NCBI RefSeq assembly: GCF_022811925.1
Contig: NZ_CP065511.1
Coordinates: forward strand, 3,961,501 to 4,025,500
Length of the DNA stretch: 64,000 bases
Reading direction: 5' to 3'
Origin: Cytobacillus oceanisediminis
GTDB taxonomy: Bacteria > Bacillota > Bacilli > Bacillales > Cytobacillaceae
Below, one piece after another: positions 50,931 through 59,818 of the stretch (positions are counted from its first letter, which is position 1; each line of letters opens with the position of its first letter). The position numbers were made by a program, and so were the translations under genes. The notes below the pieces were generated by a model. The model did not search any database, was not told the origin of the DNA, and worked only from the letters and a program-made list of their open reading frames with translations.

Positions 50931-51759
50931 TCATCTTCTCTCCATTTCCTTCTGTTTTCCTTTTATACGGAATTTCTTTCAGAACTTCTTCTGTGAGGAT
51001 TTGATGAACTCGGCCAGCTATTAATTCATAGCCTTTGTCATTTGGATGAAAATAGTCTGTATATAAAAGATTATCATCGGTATTTTCGAATATATCATCT
51101 ATTTCAACAAAATACGTCCCCGGATAATCTTTTAAAATAGCCTGGCTTGTGCCATTCCAATCTCCAAGAATATCATTTATTTCCGTTATTTCGGAAAACC
51201 ATTTTAAGAATGGATTATATAATCCTATTAAAACGATTTTACTATTAGGGTTTACCTCTTTAATCGCATCTAAAACCTCAATCAGATTTTGCTCATAGTT
51301 TTTCTTTTCTTTAGTAAAAGCCCTCAGCTTTAGGTTTGAAAAATTCTCACGGACAACTTTCATAACATCATTTCCGCCAATGGTTATGATAATCGCGTCT
51401 GCCTTCTTCACAACATCTTTTACTTCTTCAGTCCCTAATTTTTTCAATAATTGATCGGAACGATTGCCTCTTACTCCAAAATTATAAAAAACAGCGTCTT
51501 GAACACTTTTGTCTTTTTCCAGTGACATTTCAAGATATGGCACGTAACCTCCACGTTCAGTACTGTCTCCAACCCCCTGGGTTAAAGAGTCCCCTACTGC
51601 AGCAACAGTAAGATTTCTTGGAAAAAAGTCGAAGGGAATTTCCTCTTTAAGTGCGAGTTTAGATTCTTTTTTAGAATGAATGATTTCGCTGTTGTTTGAT
51701 GAACTGCAGGAGGCGAGAAGCAGCATGATCAAAAAGATGAAGGTGAATTTTTTTATCAT
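50920..51759 (-). CDS. ypmR: SGNH/GDSL lipase-like lipoprotein (YpmR-like)
   Basis: A 279-residue lipoprotein with lipobox LASC (Cys at about 18). SGNH blocks: AVGDSLTQGVGD (nucleophile), FGVRGNRSDQL (Gly), TIGGNDVMKV (Asn) and DYFHPNDKGYELIA (Asp-His). It is an extracytoplasmic esterase of unknown substrate. It is co-transcribed with ypmS. The second SGNH enzyme of the window (45492) differs in having a C-terminal beta module. Confidence 0.9.
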   Translation of the reverse strand: MIKKFTFIFLIMLLLASCSSSNNSEIIHSKKESKLALKEEIPFDFFPRNLTVAAVGDSLTQGVGDSTERGGYVPYLEMSLEKDKSVQDAVFYNFGVRGNRSDQLLKKLGTEEVKDVVKKADAIIITIGGNDVMKVVRENFSNLKLRAFTKEKKNYEQNLIEVLDAIKEVNPNSKIVLIGLYNPFLKWFSEITEINDILGDWNGTSQAILKDYPGTYFVEIDDIFENTDDNLLYTDYFHPNDKGYELIAGRVHQILTEEVLKEIPYKRKTEGNGEKMIER

Positions 51760-51854
51760 ACTATCACCTGCCTATATAAGTCATTCATATTATAACATGT
51801 ACTTTACTATTAAAAATAATTAGCTTTTGCCCGGAAGGTTTCCAGGCTTATCCG

Positions 51855-51888
51855 AAAAGAAAAATAGACCTTTTCCAAGGTCTATTGC
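51855..51888 (-). terminator. terminator of the SCO1-like gene
   Basis: AATAGACCTT pairs with AAGGTCTATT around GGAA, then TTTC. Confidence 0.85.
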
Positions 51889-52463
51889 AAGGCTTTAATA
51901 TCATTCATTATTTCATCTAATGGAATTTCATTAAGTCCAGTATAGTATTTCATTACATTGCCGTTCTGGTCAACAAGGTAAAAATCAGTTCCATGGATAA
52001 CCTGATCGCCTGTTTGCGGCTTTTTCACAATGGTTTTAAAGTATTCCATAGCATACTTCTCAATTTCCTCCTGGGCATAGCCGGTCAGAAAATGCCAATT
52101 GCTGAAATCTGCATTGTATGTTGATGCAAATTCCTTTAGTACCTCAGGTGTATCAACGTTGGGGTCAACACTGAAAGAAACAAATTCGATATTTTCAATG
52201 CCTTCCTTCTTGGCCAAATCCTGAAGCTTTTTCATATTAGCTGTCATTGGCATACATACATCTTCACAGTTTGTAAAAATAAAGTCCGCAACCCATACCT
52301 TGCCTTCAAGATCCTTTAAACCAAAATCCTTATTGTCCTGATTTGTATACTTAAAATCTGCAAGTTCCCAGTTTAACGCATCCTTTATACCGCTCTGTCC
52401 GCATGCTGAAAGGACTATTAGCATTAAAGCTGAAACGATAATAGCAAAAACTCTTTTTCTCAT
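51882..52463 (-). CDS. SCO1/SenC family lipoprotein (YpmQ-like)
   Basis: A 193-residue lipoprotein with lipobox LSAC. The thioredoxin fold carries the copper CxxxC as FTNCEDVCMP and the third ligand His in VIHGTDFYLVD. SCO proteins deliver copper to the CuA centre of cytochrome c oxidase or reduce its cysteines. Position beside ypmR/ypmS matches B. subtilis ypmQ. It is separated from ypmR by its own terminator. Confidence 0.92.
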   Translation of the reverse strand: MRKRVFAIIVSALMLIVLSACGQSGIKDALNWELADFKYTNQDNKDFGLKDLEGKVWVADFIFTNCEDVCMPMTANMKKLQDLAKKEGIENIEFVSFSVDPNVDTPEVLKEFASTYNADFSNWHFLTGYAQEEIEKYAMEYFKTIVKKPQTGDQVIHGTDFYLVDQNGNVMKYYTGLNEIPLDEIMNDIKALQ

Positions 52464-52570
52464 ACATTCACCTGCTTTAATTAGTTACGATGCTAATTTT
52501 AGCAAATATTCTTGAAAGAAGAAAGAAGTTCTTGTGACAAACTTGTGAATAGAAGTTTTTGTCCTCTTTT

Positions 52571-52762
52571 TTAAGAAATAGCGGAATTGAGTCCAGTTAC
52601 TTCTTGGAGGTATGCAGCATTTCGGATGGCATCTTCCCTGGATACATTTCCATAATCAGCAACAATCCCCACGATATTAATTTCTTCTGAGAAAAAGGCA
52701 AAGATCACCGCAATAAAATCATCTATTCCAAAGTCACTGAATAAAAGGACATTTATTTCTCT
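52571..52762 (-). pseudogene. remnant of a nucleoside hydrolase (IunH-like), N-terminal fragment
   Basis: A stop-to-stop frame of 63 codons without a start codon. It reads NVLLFSDFGIDDFIAVIFA, then IVGIVADYGN and AIRNAAYLQEVTGLN. This matches the N-terminus of nucleoside hydrolases, where DxDxGxDD binds Ca2+; here it is SDFGIDD. The family is over 300 residues, so most is missing. A stop codon lies just before the homology. No remaining C-terminal part is seen nearby. Confidence 0.65.
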
Positions 52763-52849
52763 TCAACCCTACACCCCCATAATTCATTTTATTCGGGGGA
52801 TAAACAAGAATGGCAAATATCTTCAATTATAGGATAGAAGTCTATAAAT

Positions 52850-54466
52850 TTAATCAATAGCCAGCGGAATGAATATCCGGAAAACCGTTCCTTTTCCTTT
52901 TTCACTATTAACCTCAATACGCCCCTTCATCCGGTCGACAATTTGGTAGCACACCAGCAGGCCCATCCCAGTTCCCTTTTCTTTCAAAGAATAAAAAGCG
53001 GTCCCCAATCTATCCATTTCTTCCTTTGTCATACCGATTCCAGTATCAGAAATTTCAAAAACACCATATGTACCTTCATTGGATACTGAAAGCGACAAAC
53101 AGCCCCCATTTTTCATGGCTTCAATGCCGTTTTTATAAATATTGATCAAAACCTGCTTTAACTCACTTGCATTCCCTTGTATCCATATTCCTTCAGATAT
53201 CTCCGAAACAACAGATATATTTTTTGACATCATGGCATATGAGTTCATTAAATCAATAACACTGGCAGCAAGTTCTCCGGCATTGATTGCCTCTACTTGT
53301 TCTATATCAGGTTTGGCAAGTGATAAATAATCGTTTATGATTGTTTCCGCTCTGTCCATCTCATCAATCATAAGCTTTATGTACATTTTTTCTTCTTCGG
53401 TCATTTCTTCCTTAGCCAGAAAAATCTGGAGAAATCCTTTTACTACTGTCATTGGGTTCCTGATCTCATGTGCCACCGAAGCAGCAAGCTGGCCAATTGC
53501 GTTCATCTTTTCGGCTCTTTGAAGCTCCTTAAGAATCTTTGTCCTTTCCATGATATGCTCCATTTCCCCTATTGCTTCTTCAAAGCGATGTGAAGAGGGA
53601 AAATTCCTTTGTACTGTCCCAAATTGTTCGGAAGTGGCAGACAGCCTTTCAAAAAGGATAGCCAGCCGGGTTGTCATAAAGTTAAATCTCTCAGAAAGAA
53701 TGCCTAAATCTGCTTGATTAGAAGGCTTTAACTTTACGTTAAAGTTACCGCTGCTGACTTCCTTAAAACCCGAAATAATATCATTAATTGGCTCTAATAC
53801 TTTTGTAAGACCCCGCTTCAAAACAAAATATACTAAAAAGATAATGATTAAAAACAAACCTGATAAATAAAGGGCTAAATCTCTTTGAATCGATTTCAGC
53901 ACAGCTGCATCAATATCTATGCATAATATGGCAATTATATTTCCTTTAGAGTCCTCTATAGGTGCAAAGGCAGAAATCCAGGTGCCAAACTGATCCTGAT
54001 AAACCTCACTGGATACAGAGCTTTTTTTCTGAACTGCCTCCGTTAAACCATCTATAAATTCGTCACCTGCCGAATAAAGTGAAAATGATTCCAGACCCAT
54101 TTCTTCAAAGCTTTTGGAAGTAACTAATAACTTTACCGAATTATCATCACTTTTTTCCGGTATCATCAGAGATGCATTTGAATAGGCTGCCTTTTCATTC
54201 ACTAAAGAAATAAGATGATGCAGCCTTTTATATGCAGGATGGAACTGATCCTGATATTCCTTTACATTTTCAACATCTTCGTACGCTATAACAGAGCTCC
54301 AAAGAGAAGCCATGTCAGTCACTCTATCTGTAAGCTGCTTCTCCAGCTGCCGGGTTTCAACCATAAAGCTGATGCCTGCTGTAAAAACCGTGACAAAGAA
54401 AGAAATGAGGAAGGAGAATAACAGCACTTTTCTGAACAAAGGCAGATTTTTTATTTGATCCTTCAT
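52850..54466 (-). CDS. orphan sensor histidine kinase, sporulation-kinase-like
   Basis: A 538-residue kinase: TM1 (about 13-35), extracytoplasmic sensor with a dCache/sCache-like second half (FGTWISAFAPIEDSKGNIIAILCIDID), TM2 (198-217), HAMP (220-272), HisKA with His at 333 (AHEIRNPMTVVKGFLQ) and HATPase (N box INIYKNGIEAM, DTGIGM, GTGMGL). The HEIRNPMTVVKGFLQ motif is the hallmark of Kin-type kinases that feed Spo0F. No response regulator is adjacent. A role in the phosphorelay is inferred from the motif. Confidence 0.88.
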   Translation of the reverse strand: MKDQIKNLPLFRKVLLFSFLISFFVTVFTAGISFMVETRQLEKQLTDRVTDMASLWSSVIAYEDVENVKEYQDQFHPAYKRLHHLISLVNEKAAYSNASLMIPEKSDDNSVKLLVTSKSFEEMGLESFSLYSAGDEFIDGLTEAVQKKSSVSSEVYQDQFGTWISAFAPIEDSKGNIIAILCIDIDAAVLKSIQRDLALYLSGLFLIIIFLVYFVLKRGLTKVLEPINDIISGFKEVSSGNFNVKLKPSNQADLGILSERFNFMTTRLAILFERLSATSEQFGTVQRNFPSSHRFEEAIGEMEHIMERTKILKELQRAEKMNAIGQLAASVAHEIRNPMTVVKGFLQIFLAKEEMTEEEKMYIKLMIDEMDRAETIINDYLSLAKPDIEQVEAINAGELAASVIDLMNSYAMMSKNISVVSEISEGIWIQGNASELKQVLINIYKNGIEAMKNGGCLSLSVSNEGTYGVFEISDTGIGMTKEEMDRLGTAFYSLKEKGTGMGLLVCYQIVDRMKGRIEVNSEKGKGTVFRIFIPLAID

Positions 54467-54579
54467 ATAGCAGTCACCGATTCCTTTTATTCTAAGTAGC
54501 TATCTAACCTTTTTCGGCAAAATTCTGCTGAAATCCTCTAAAAACGCCAAAGTTTTAAAAGTGCAGGCATTTTACCTCC

Positions 54580-54705
54580 GGAACAAAAGCGGAAGCGCCT
54601 TGATCAGCCTGGGCGCTGGAGCTGGATGCAAATAATTTTTCATCAAAGGTATTCACATCGTTATATTTTATAAATTCCTAAACTACAAAAAAACGCATAG
54701 CCTGA
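54580..54705. repeat. short, internally deleted copy of the 21350-21645 repeat (inverted)
   Basis: Reverse-complemented, it shares TAGTTTAGG, AACGATGTGAATA and TGCATCCAGCTCCAGCGCC with 21351-21433 and then GATCAAGGCGCTTCCGCTTTTGTTC (in part) with 21612-21645. The roughly 180 bases carrying the inner hairpins are missing. Confidence 0.75.
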
Positions 54706-54721
54706 TTTGCCATGCGTAGGT
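54689..54721 (-). terminator. terminator of the DegV gene
   Basis: ACGCAT pairs with ATGCGT, with a T-run on the minus strand. Confidence 0.75.
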
Positions 54722-54725
54722 TTTA

Positions 54726-55571
54726 TTAATCTTCCAGATGATACATAAATCCAATTGCTCCTGGTCCCGTATGTGTACTGATAATTGGAGTTGTTTCTTC
54801 AATTTCAATTTCTTCAGCAGCATCCAGCTCTTCAATCATTCTCTTCAGTTTAGAAGCTAACTCAATGCCTTCTGCATGGACAAGGCCTACACCTTTTATT
54901 GTTTTCCCTTTGATATCCTCTGCAAATTGCTTGGCCAAATATTTGGCAACCTGGGTATGGCTTCTTACTTTGGCGACAGGTGTGTATACACCGCCTTCAA
55001 GCGAGGCAATTGGTTTTATATTCAGCAAGGACCCAATCATGGCCTTGCCTTTGCCGATTCTTCCGCCTTTCACGAGATTTTCCAAAGTATCCACTACTAC
55101 AAACAATTTAGTATTACCGCGAATAGTTTCCAGCCGGCTGACAATTTCCTGTATACTTTTCCCTTCGCTGGCCATTTTTGCAGCCTCTAAAACTTGAAAA
55201 GCCAGTGCTTTGGATATATATCTGGAATCTACCACTGTAACATTTGCATGTGACATAGCAGCCGCACTTTCTGCTGACTGAACAGTACCGCTCATTCCGC
55301 CAGTCATATGAATAGAGAGAATTTCATAGCCTTGGTCACCAAACCTGTCATACACCTCTGCGAATACTCCCGCAGGAGGCTGTGAGCTTTTAGGCAACTC
55401 GTCCGCTTCTTTCATTTTTCTCATGAATTCAGATGGAGTAATATCAACCCGGTCCAAGTATGTATTTCCTTCAATGTGAATAGATAACGGGACGACTTCA
55501 ATATCGAATTTTTCAATCAATTCGCTGGATAGGTCAGCTGTAGAATCTGTGACAATTTTAATTTTAGCCAT
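54726..55571 (-). CDS. DegV family fatty-acid-binding protein
   Basis: A 281-residue DegV protein. KIVTDSTADLSSELIEKF start, TSQPP-type motif (here PKSSQPPAG), HMTGGMSGTVQSA and the C-terminal THTGPGAIGF are the family signatures; they line the fatty-acid pocket. FakB-type members present fatty acids to the FakA kinase. GGGGAAGTG precedes the ATG. It lies where B. subtilis carries other ypm genes; single-gene unit. Confidence 0.92.
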   Translation of the reverse strand: MAKIKIVTDSTADLSSELIEKFDIEVVPLSIHIEGNTYLDRVDITPSEFMRKMKEADELPKSSQPPAGVFAEVYDRFGDQGYEILSIHMTGGMSGTVQSAESAAAMSHANVTVVDSRYISKALAFQVLEAAKMASEGKSIQEIVSRLETIRGNTKLFVVVDTLENLVKGGRIGKGKAMIGSLLNIKPIASLEGGVYTPVAKVRSHTQVAKYLAKQFAEDIKGKTIKGVGLVHAEGIELASKLKRMIEELDAAEEIEIEETTPIISTHTGPGAIGFMYHLED

Positions 55572-55677
55572 TATGCTTTCACTTCCCCTGCATTAACAAT
55601 TAGTTCATATTATACATTCAAGCAAAATACAAATAAAGCAATAAATATAAAGCTTGTATTTCTCCTCCTCAAGTGGC

Positions 55678-55706
55678 CAAAAAAATACCGGCTAGCTGCC
55701 GGCATC
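55678..55706 (-). terminator. terminator of the ypmP-like gene
   Basis: TGCCGGC pairs with GCCGGTA around AGCTA, then TTTTTTT. Confidence 0.85.
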
Positions 55707-55713
55707 AATGTTG

Positions 55714-55965
55714 TTAAGCGTTATTTTTTAATTCTGGAGTCTTAAAAATCTCTTCATAGACGGGCCACTTTAAAACTCGCTTTAGATATTCTCTAAAAGA
55801 ATGGTTCTTAAGTGTTTTTTCATTGGCGTTAGTGGCCGCAATAAAAGTTTTCAAACGGACTTGGATCATAAAATAATAAGGGCTATCTTTTGCCAATACA
55901 GGAATTTCAATAATTTTTACCTTCTGTCCAACAGCATTTTTGAACTCTAGGCTTTTAAATAGCAA
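55714..55965 (-). CDS. ypmP: YpmP family protein (DUF2535)
   Basis: An 83-residue protein (LLFKSLEFKNAVGQKVKIIEIPVL start, FREYLKRVLKWPVYEEIF later), the same length as B. subtilis YpmP. The start is TTG at 55965 with AAGAGG nine bases upstream; the longer frame to ATG 56010 lacks a site. Soluble, unknown function, conserved near ilvA. Confidence 0.78.
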   Translation of the reverse strand: MLFKSLEFKNAVGQKVKIIEIPVLAKDSPYYFMIQVRLKTFIAATNANEKTLKNHSFREYLKRVLKWPVYEEIFKTPELKNNA

Positions 55966-56054
55966 AATATCAATCCTCTTTTTCACCCGTTTGTTTATAT
56001 TATACCCCAAATATGGCTCGAAATGTGTCTGATTATGCTATCTGAATAATTTTT

Positions 56055-56792
56055 TTATGAAGATGCCTCTCCTGAATTCTCTGCTTTTTTCAGCTTTCTT
56101 TTGTAGACAATTTTTGATAAGTTGATGCTTATTTCATAAAGCAGAAGCAATGGAATAGTGACAAGAATATCAGACATGAAGTCAGGAGGTGATATAACAA
56201 CCGAAATCACGACAAGGACAAAATAAGCATACTTCCTGATTTTTGTAAGCACATAAGGATTAATGATTCCAAGCGAAGTCAGGAACATGATGACTACAGG
56301 GAGTTCAAACAAAACCCCAAAAGGCAAAGTCATATTAAGCACAAAGCGAAAATATTTATCCGCAGTGAAATTGGCCTCAAACATTTCTCCACCCAATTCA
56401 ACAAGAAAACTTAATACGGTGGGGAAAATGACAAAATAGCCAAAGCAAAGGCCAATAATGAACAAAATAAAAAGTGCCGGCACATAAGAAAGAGAAACCT
56501 TCCGCTCAGCTGCTGTCAGAGCAGGCTTGACAAACAGCCAAATCTGCAAAGCCAGAATGGGAATTGTCCCTGCAACGGCAATGACCGTAGCAAGCATAAA
56601 GTAAACCCAGATAATATCACTGGGGCCCAGGACAATCAATTTGACATCCAGGTCTCTTACCAGCCATTTATAAATATCCTCCACAAAAACAAAACCTGCA
56701 ATAAAAAACAGGATAAATGCTGATGCCGTTATAATGAGTCTTTTTCTTAATTCATCTAGATGTTCGACTAAATTTAACTCTTTTTCTTCCAT
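56055..56792 (-). CDS. tatC: twin-arginine translocase subunit TatC
   Basis: A 245-residue protein with six TM helices. LNLVEHLDELRKRLI is the N-terminal signal-receptor region with its conserved Glu, FVKPALTAAERK is the first periplasmic/cytoplasmic loop signature and FPTVLSFLVELG follows. TatC recognises the RR signal and recruits TatA. GGAGAAT precedes the ATG. It follows tatA with a hairpin between the two genes. Confidence 0.95.
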   Translation of the reverse strand: MEEKELNLVEHLDELRKRLIITASAFILFFIAGFVFVEDIYKWLVRDLDVKLIVLGPSDIIWVYFMLATVIAVAGTIPILALQIWLFVKPALTAAERKVSLSYVPALFILFIIGLCFGYFVIFPTVLSFLVELGGEMFEANFTADKYFRFVLNMTLPFGVLFELPVVIMFLTSLGIINPYVLTKIRKYAYFVLVVISVVISPPDFMSDILVTIPLLLLYEISINLSKIVYKRKLKKAENSGEASS

Positions 56793-56815
56793 ACAATTCT
56801 CCTGCTAATTTTATA

Positions 56816-56844
56816 AAAAGCCAGGCTTTGGCCCAGCCTGCTGT
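56816..56844 (-). terminator. hairpin between tatA and tatC (partial terminator)
   Basis: CAGGCT pairs with AGCCTG around GGGCCAA, followed by GCTTTTTATA. It could lower tatC transcript relative to tatA. Confidence 0.65.
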
Positions 56845-56889
56845 ATCTTAAACCAAAACAAAAAGGCGCAAGAAGTATATCCTTACACC

Positions 56890-57087
56890 TTATTTAACCG
56901 TTTTTTTCTTAGAATCCTGTTCAAGTTCTTCCATTACGTCACTCGTTAGGTCACGGGTGGATTTTTTGAATTCTCTAAGTGTTTCACCAAAAGCACGGCC
57001 AATTTCCGGCAGCTTTTTTGGTCCGAATATGATTAACGCCAAAACAAGGATTAAAATTAATCCCGGAACACCAATATTTGAAAGCAT
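56890..57087 (-). CDS. tatA: twin-arginine translocase subunit TatA
   Basis: A 65-residue protein with the TatA layout: short N-terminal TM ([15 protein letters not shown]), the [14 protein letters not shown] hinge and amphipathic helix, then an acidic-basic tail ending KKKTVK. TatA oligomers form the pore. ATG at 57087 has AAAGGAG; a longer in-frame start would add a non-Tat extension. It precedes tatC. Confidence 0.95.
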   Translation of the reverse strand: MLSNIGVPGLILILVLALIIFGPKKLPEIGRAFGETLREFKKSTRDLTSDVMEELEQDSKKKTVK

Positions 57088-57232
57088 ATTCACATCTCCT
57101 TTAAAGTACTTCCCTTCTGAATCTAATACGATTATAGTACTTTTCAAAGGAAATGTCACAGATATCATAAAAATTCATATTTCAGTCACAAATCATAGGA
57201 AATAATATGAATCTGCCAAGTCATTCGGGTAC

Positions 57233-58501
57233 TTATACCAGCAGATGAAAAAGGTTACTGTCTTTGTTTATCTCTTTGTATGAGAAACCTTTTTTATTCA
57301 TTCTCAAAATGAGGTCACTATAGTCCTCTTTATGCTTTAACTCAATTCCAACAAGGGCTGGACCATTTTCTTTATTATTTTTCTTCGTGTACTCAAACCG
57401 TGTAATATCATCTGTTGGGCCAAGAACCTCGTCAAGAAACTCTCTTAATGCTCCCGCACGCTGAGGGAAATTCACAATAAAGTGGTAAAGCAGGCCTTCA
57501 TAAAGCAAGGACCTCTCTTTTATCTCCTGCATTCGTCCAATATCATTATTGCCGCCGCTGATCACACATACGACATTCTTCCCTTTAATTTGCTCCCTGC
57601 ACATATCAAGTGCGGCTATTGGCAGCGCACCGGCAGGCTCAGCCACAATCGCATGCTCATTATATAATTCAAGGATCGTCGTACACACTTTCCCTTCAGG
57701 AACCATGAAAATATCATCAACAAGCTCATTGCAGATCTCATAGGTTTTTTTACCGACACATTTTACTGCCGCTCCATCTACAAACTTATCAATTTCATCG
57801 AGAGGTGCTACTGTTTGAACCCTGATTGATTCACTCATCGATGGTGCTCCTGCCGGTTCTACTCCAATCATCTGCGTTTCCGGTGATATACTTTTTATGT
57901 AAGTGCTCAGTCCGGCCATTAATCCGCCTCCGCCAATACTCGCAAAAACAAAATCTGCAGGCTCCTCACAGTCATTAAGGATTTCAACCGCTACTGTCCC
58001 CTGTCCTGCAATCACCATTTCATCATCAAATGGGTGAATAAATGCCCTGCTTTCCGCCTCTGCACATTTAAGTGCTTCGTAATAGGAATCATCAAAAGTA
58101 TCTCCTACGAGAATAATTTCCACTGAGTCCCTTCCAAACAGCTCCACTTGACTTACTTTTTGCCTCGGTGTGGTTGCCGGCATAAAAATTTTTCCCTGGA
58201 CTCCAAGATGCCTGCAAGCGTATGCGACTCCCTGTGCATGGTTCCCTGCACTTGCACAGACTACACCATTTTCCAGTTCCACTGCAGTTAAAGATTTAAC
58301 TTTATAGTAGGCACCTCTTAATTTAAATGAGCGGACATGCTGAAGATCTTCTCTTTTTAGATAGACATTGCACCCATACTTTTCTGATAGCCGTTCATTT
58401 TTCTGTAAAGGTGTATGGGCAACAATATCCTTTAGCTGCTGGTATGCAATCAAAATATCTTCCAACTGCACCCATTTTTTTGTCATTACCTTCTGTTCCA
58501 T
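57233..58501 (-). CDS. ilvA: threonine ammonia-lyase IlvA
   Basis: A 422-residue PLP enzyme, the same length as B. subtilis IlvA. YLKREDLQHVRSFKLRGA carries the PLP lysine in SFKLRGA, SAGNHAQGVA and the GGGGLMAG phosphate loop follow. The last 85 residues form a single ACT-like regulatory domain (EFLDEVLGPTDDITRFEY). It converts threonine to 2-oxobutyrate for isoleucine. ATG at 58501 follows GAGGGTGG. No T-box is present; a sigma-A promoter lies upstream. Confidence 0.95.
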   Translation of the reverse strand: MEQKVMTKKWVQLEDILIAYQQLKDIVAHTPLQKNERLSEKYGCNVYLKREDLQHVRSFKLRGAYYKVKSLTAVELENGVVCASAGNHAQGVAYACRHLGVQGKIFMPATTPRQKVSQVELFGRDSVEIILVGDTFDDSYYEALKCAEAESRAFIHPFDDEMVIAGQGTVAVEILNDCEEPADFVFASIGGGGLMAGLSTYIKSISPETQMIGVEPAGAPSMSESIRVQTVAPLDEIDKFVDGAAVKCVGKKTYEICNELVDDIFMVPEGKVCTTILELYNEHAIVAEPAGALPIAALDMCREQIKGKNVVCVISGGNNDIGRMQEIKERSLLYEGLLYHFIVNFPQRAGALREFLDEVLGPTDDITRFEYTKKNNKENGPALVGIELKHKEDYSDLILRMNKKGFSYKEINKDSNLFHLLV

Positions 58502-58538
58502 TTTGCCACCCTCTTCTTTACAAGTTATTAATTTGTAC

Positions 58539-58566
58539 ATTATACCATGACAAATCATGATTTCAA
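58539..58566 (-). promoter_or_regulatory. sigma-A promoter of ilvA
   Basis: Minus-strand TTGAAA, 16 bases, extended -10 TGGTATAAT. Confidence 0.65.
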
Positions 58567-58674
58567 TTGGGTTTTTTTAAAAATTTACATTTTTCGAATT
58601 ATTTTAAGGATAGAAATCGCTCAAACCGACATATAATAAGCAAAAGTTAATTTATATCTCAAAGGGGTGCAGGA

Positions 58675-58911
58675 ATGGAGTTTTCTTTATGCAGTCTGGA
58701 TAGCGCTTTGCCTGTGGAAGTAACATTGGATGAAGATAACGGCCGGTATATGATTCGGAAAAGCGACACGAGCGGAGAGTACTTCAACAGTGCTGATGAA
58801 TTAATACAGTGGGTAAAAACCAACTTTACAGCAGAAGAGTTTTGCGATCCCAAAGAATACCACGGAATGATTCAGAAGCTGACAGATTATTTAGTGAATC
58901 CCAATTTCTAA
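58675..58911 (+). CDS. small hypothetical protein, 78 residues
   Basis: A 78-residue acidic protein beginning MEFSLCSLDSALPVEVTLDED with a following beta-hairpin (GRYMIRKSDTSGEYFNSADEL) and a C-terminal helix. AAAGGGGTG precedes the ATG. It is divergent from ilvA. No known domain is recognised; the compact alpha-beta pattern suggests a folded soluble protein. Confidence 0.7.
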   Translation: MEFSLCSLDSALPVEVTLDEDNGRYMIRKSDTSGEYFNSADELIQWVKTNFTAEEFCDPKEYHGMIQKLTDYLVNPNF

Positions 58912-58937
58912 TTTAATTTACCGCTAAAATAATGACA

Positions 58938-58970
58938 GAAAAAGGCCCCTGACTGAAAGGGGTCTTCTTC
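58938..58970 (-). terminator. terminator of the acyltransferase gene
   Basis: GACCCCT pairs with AGGGGCC, then TTTTTC on the minus strand. Confidence 0.8.
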
Positions 58971-59702
58971 TTATGACGCGATCTTCTTGCCTGTAAGGCT
59001 GCTGCATATTATTTCTCTTACTTCCTGTGCAAGAAACTTTGCATCCATATCTTTAACAATCTTAGAATTCACAGGTTTACACACCCGGATTTCTATTTTA
59101 GCCGGCTTTATAAGTCTCCCATTCTTTTCAAAGACATCGGCTGTTCCTTTAATAGAAATTGGCACAATCGGAACACCTGCATCCTGTGCAAGCCGGAATC
59201 CGCCCACTTTAAAAGGCGCTACCTGCCCGCCCTTGCTTCTTGTTCCTTCCGGAAAAATCAGGAGAGAGTGCCCTTGCCTTAAAAGCAATGCAGCATCCTT
59301 TAAAGAATTGATAGCCTTGCTGCGATTGCTGCGATCAATAAAAACACAGTTCATGACTTTCATCCATGAAGAGATAATGGGTGCTTTCTTAACTTCAACT
59401 TTTGAAATAAAACCAAAAGGTTTATGAATGGATGCAAGAAGGACTGGAATATCAAAATCCCCTTCATGGTTGCAAACAATGACAACAGGTCCGCCCGGAA
59501 TCAATTCCTGCCCCGTAACTTTCACTTGAGAGCCTGAGATTTTCATTATTGTCCTGGACCACTTCTGCGGCACATTATGGATAATGCGGTCGCGTTCCTC
59601 AACAGGGAGCGCGGCATTCAGTTTTCTCATGCGGGTTAGTGCAGGCAGGCTGTAAACCAAATATCCGCCCATATACAGAAAAAATATTATTAATCGAAGC
59701 AT
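58971..59702 (-). CDS. plsC: 1-acyl-sn-glycerol-3-phosphate acyltransferase PlsC
   Basis: A 243-residue acyltransferase with an N-terminal TM. Motif I is NHEGDFD (HX4D), motif II FIDRSNR, motif III FPEGTRSKGG and motif IV VPIVPISIKG. It adds the second acyl chain to lysophosphatidate in phospholipid synthesis. GGAGGTCAT precedes the ATG. Position between ilvA and dfrA matches B. subtilis ypkP/plsC. Confidence 0.92.
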   Translation of the reverse strand: MLRLIIFFLYMGGYLVYSLPALTRMRKLNAALPVEERDRIIHNVPQKWSRTIMKISGSQVKVTGQELIPGGPVVIVCNHEGDFDIPVLLASIHKPFGFISKVEVKKAPIISSWMKVMNCVFIDRSNRSKAINSLKDAALLLRQGHSLLIFPEGTRSKGGQVAPFKVGGFRLAQDAGVPIVPISIKGTADVFEKNGRLIKPAKIEIRVCKPVNSKIVKDMDAKFLAQEVREIICSSLTGKKIAS

Positions 59703-59781
59703 AATGACCTCCAGGTCTTGGGATGGTTTACATTATATAATAATCAGGTTCCTTTCACTATATGTTTACAGTTTAAATGAT

Positions 59782-59815
59782 TAAAAAAGCAGCCCGCCAG
59801 AGCGAGCTGCCTTTA
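59782..59815 (-). terminator. terminator of the thyA-dfrA operon
   Basis: GCAGCTCGC pairs with GCGGGCTGC, then TTTTTTAA on the minus strand. Confidence 0.88.
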
Positions 59816-59818
59816 AGA

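Noticed and set aside
58585..58605. CodY box upstream of ilvA
   Set aside because: Best match to AATTTTCWGAAAATT has about five mismatches, too weak to report.
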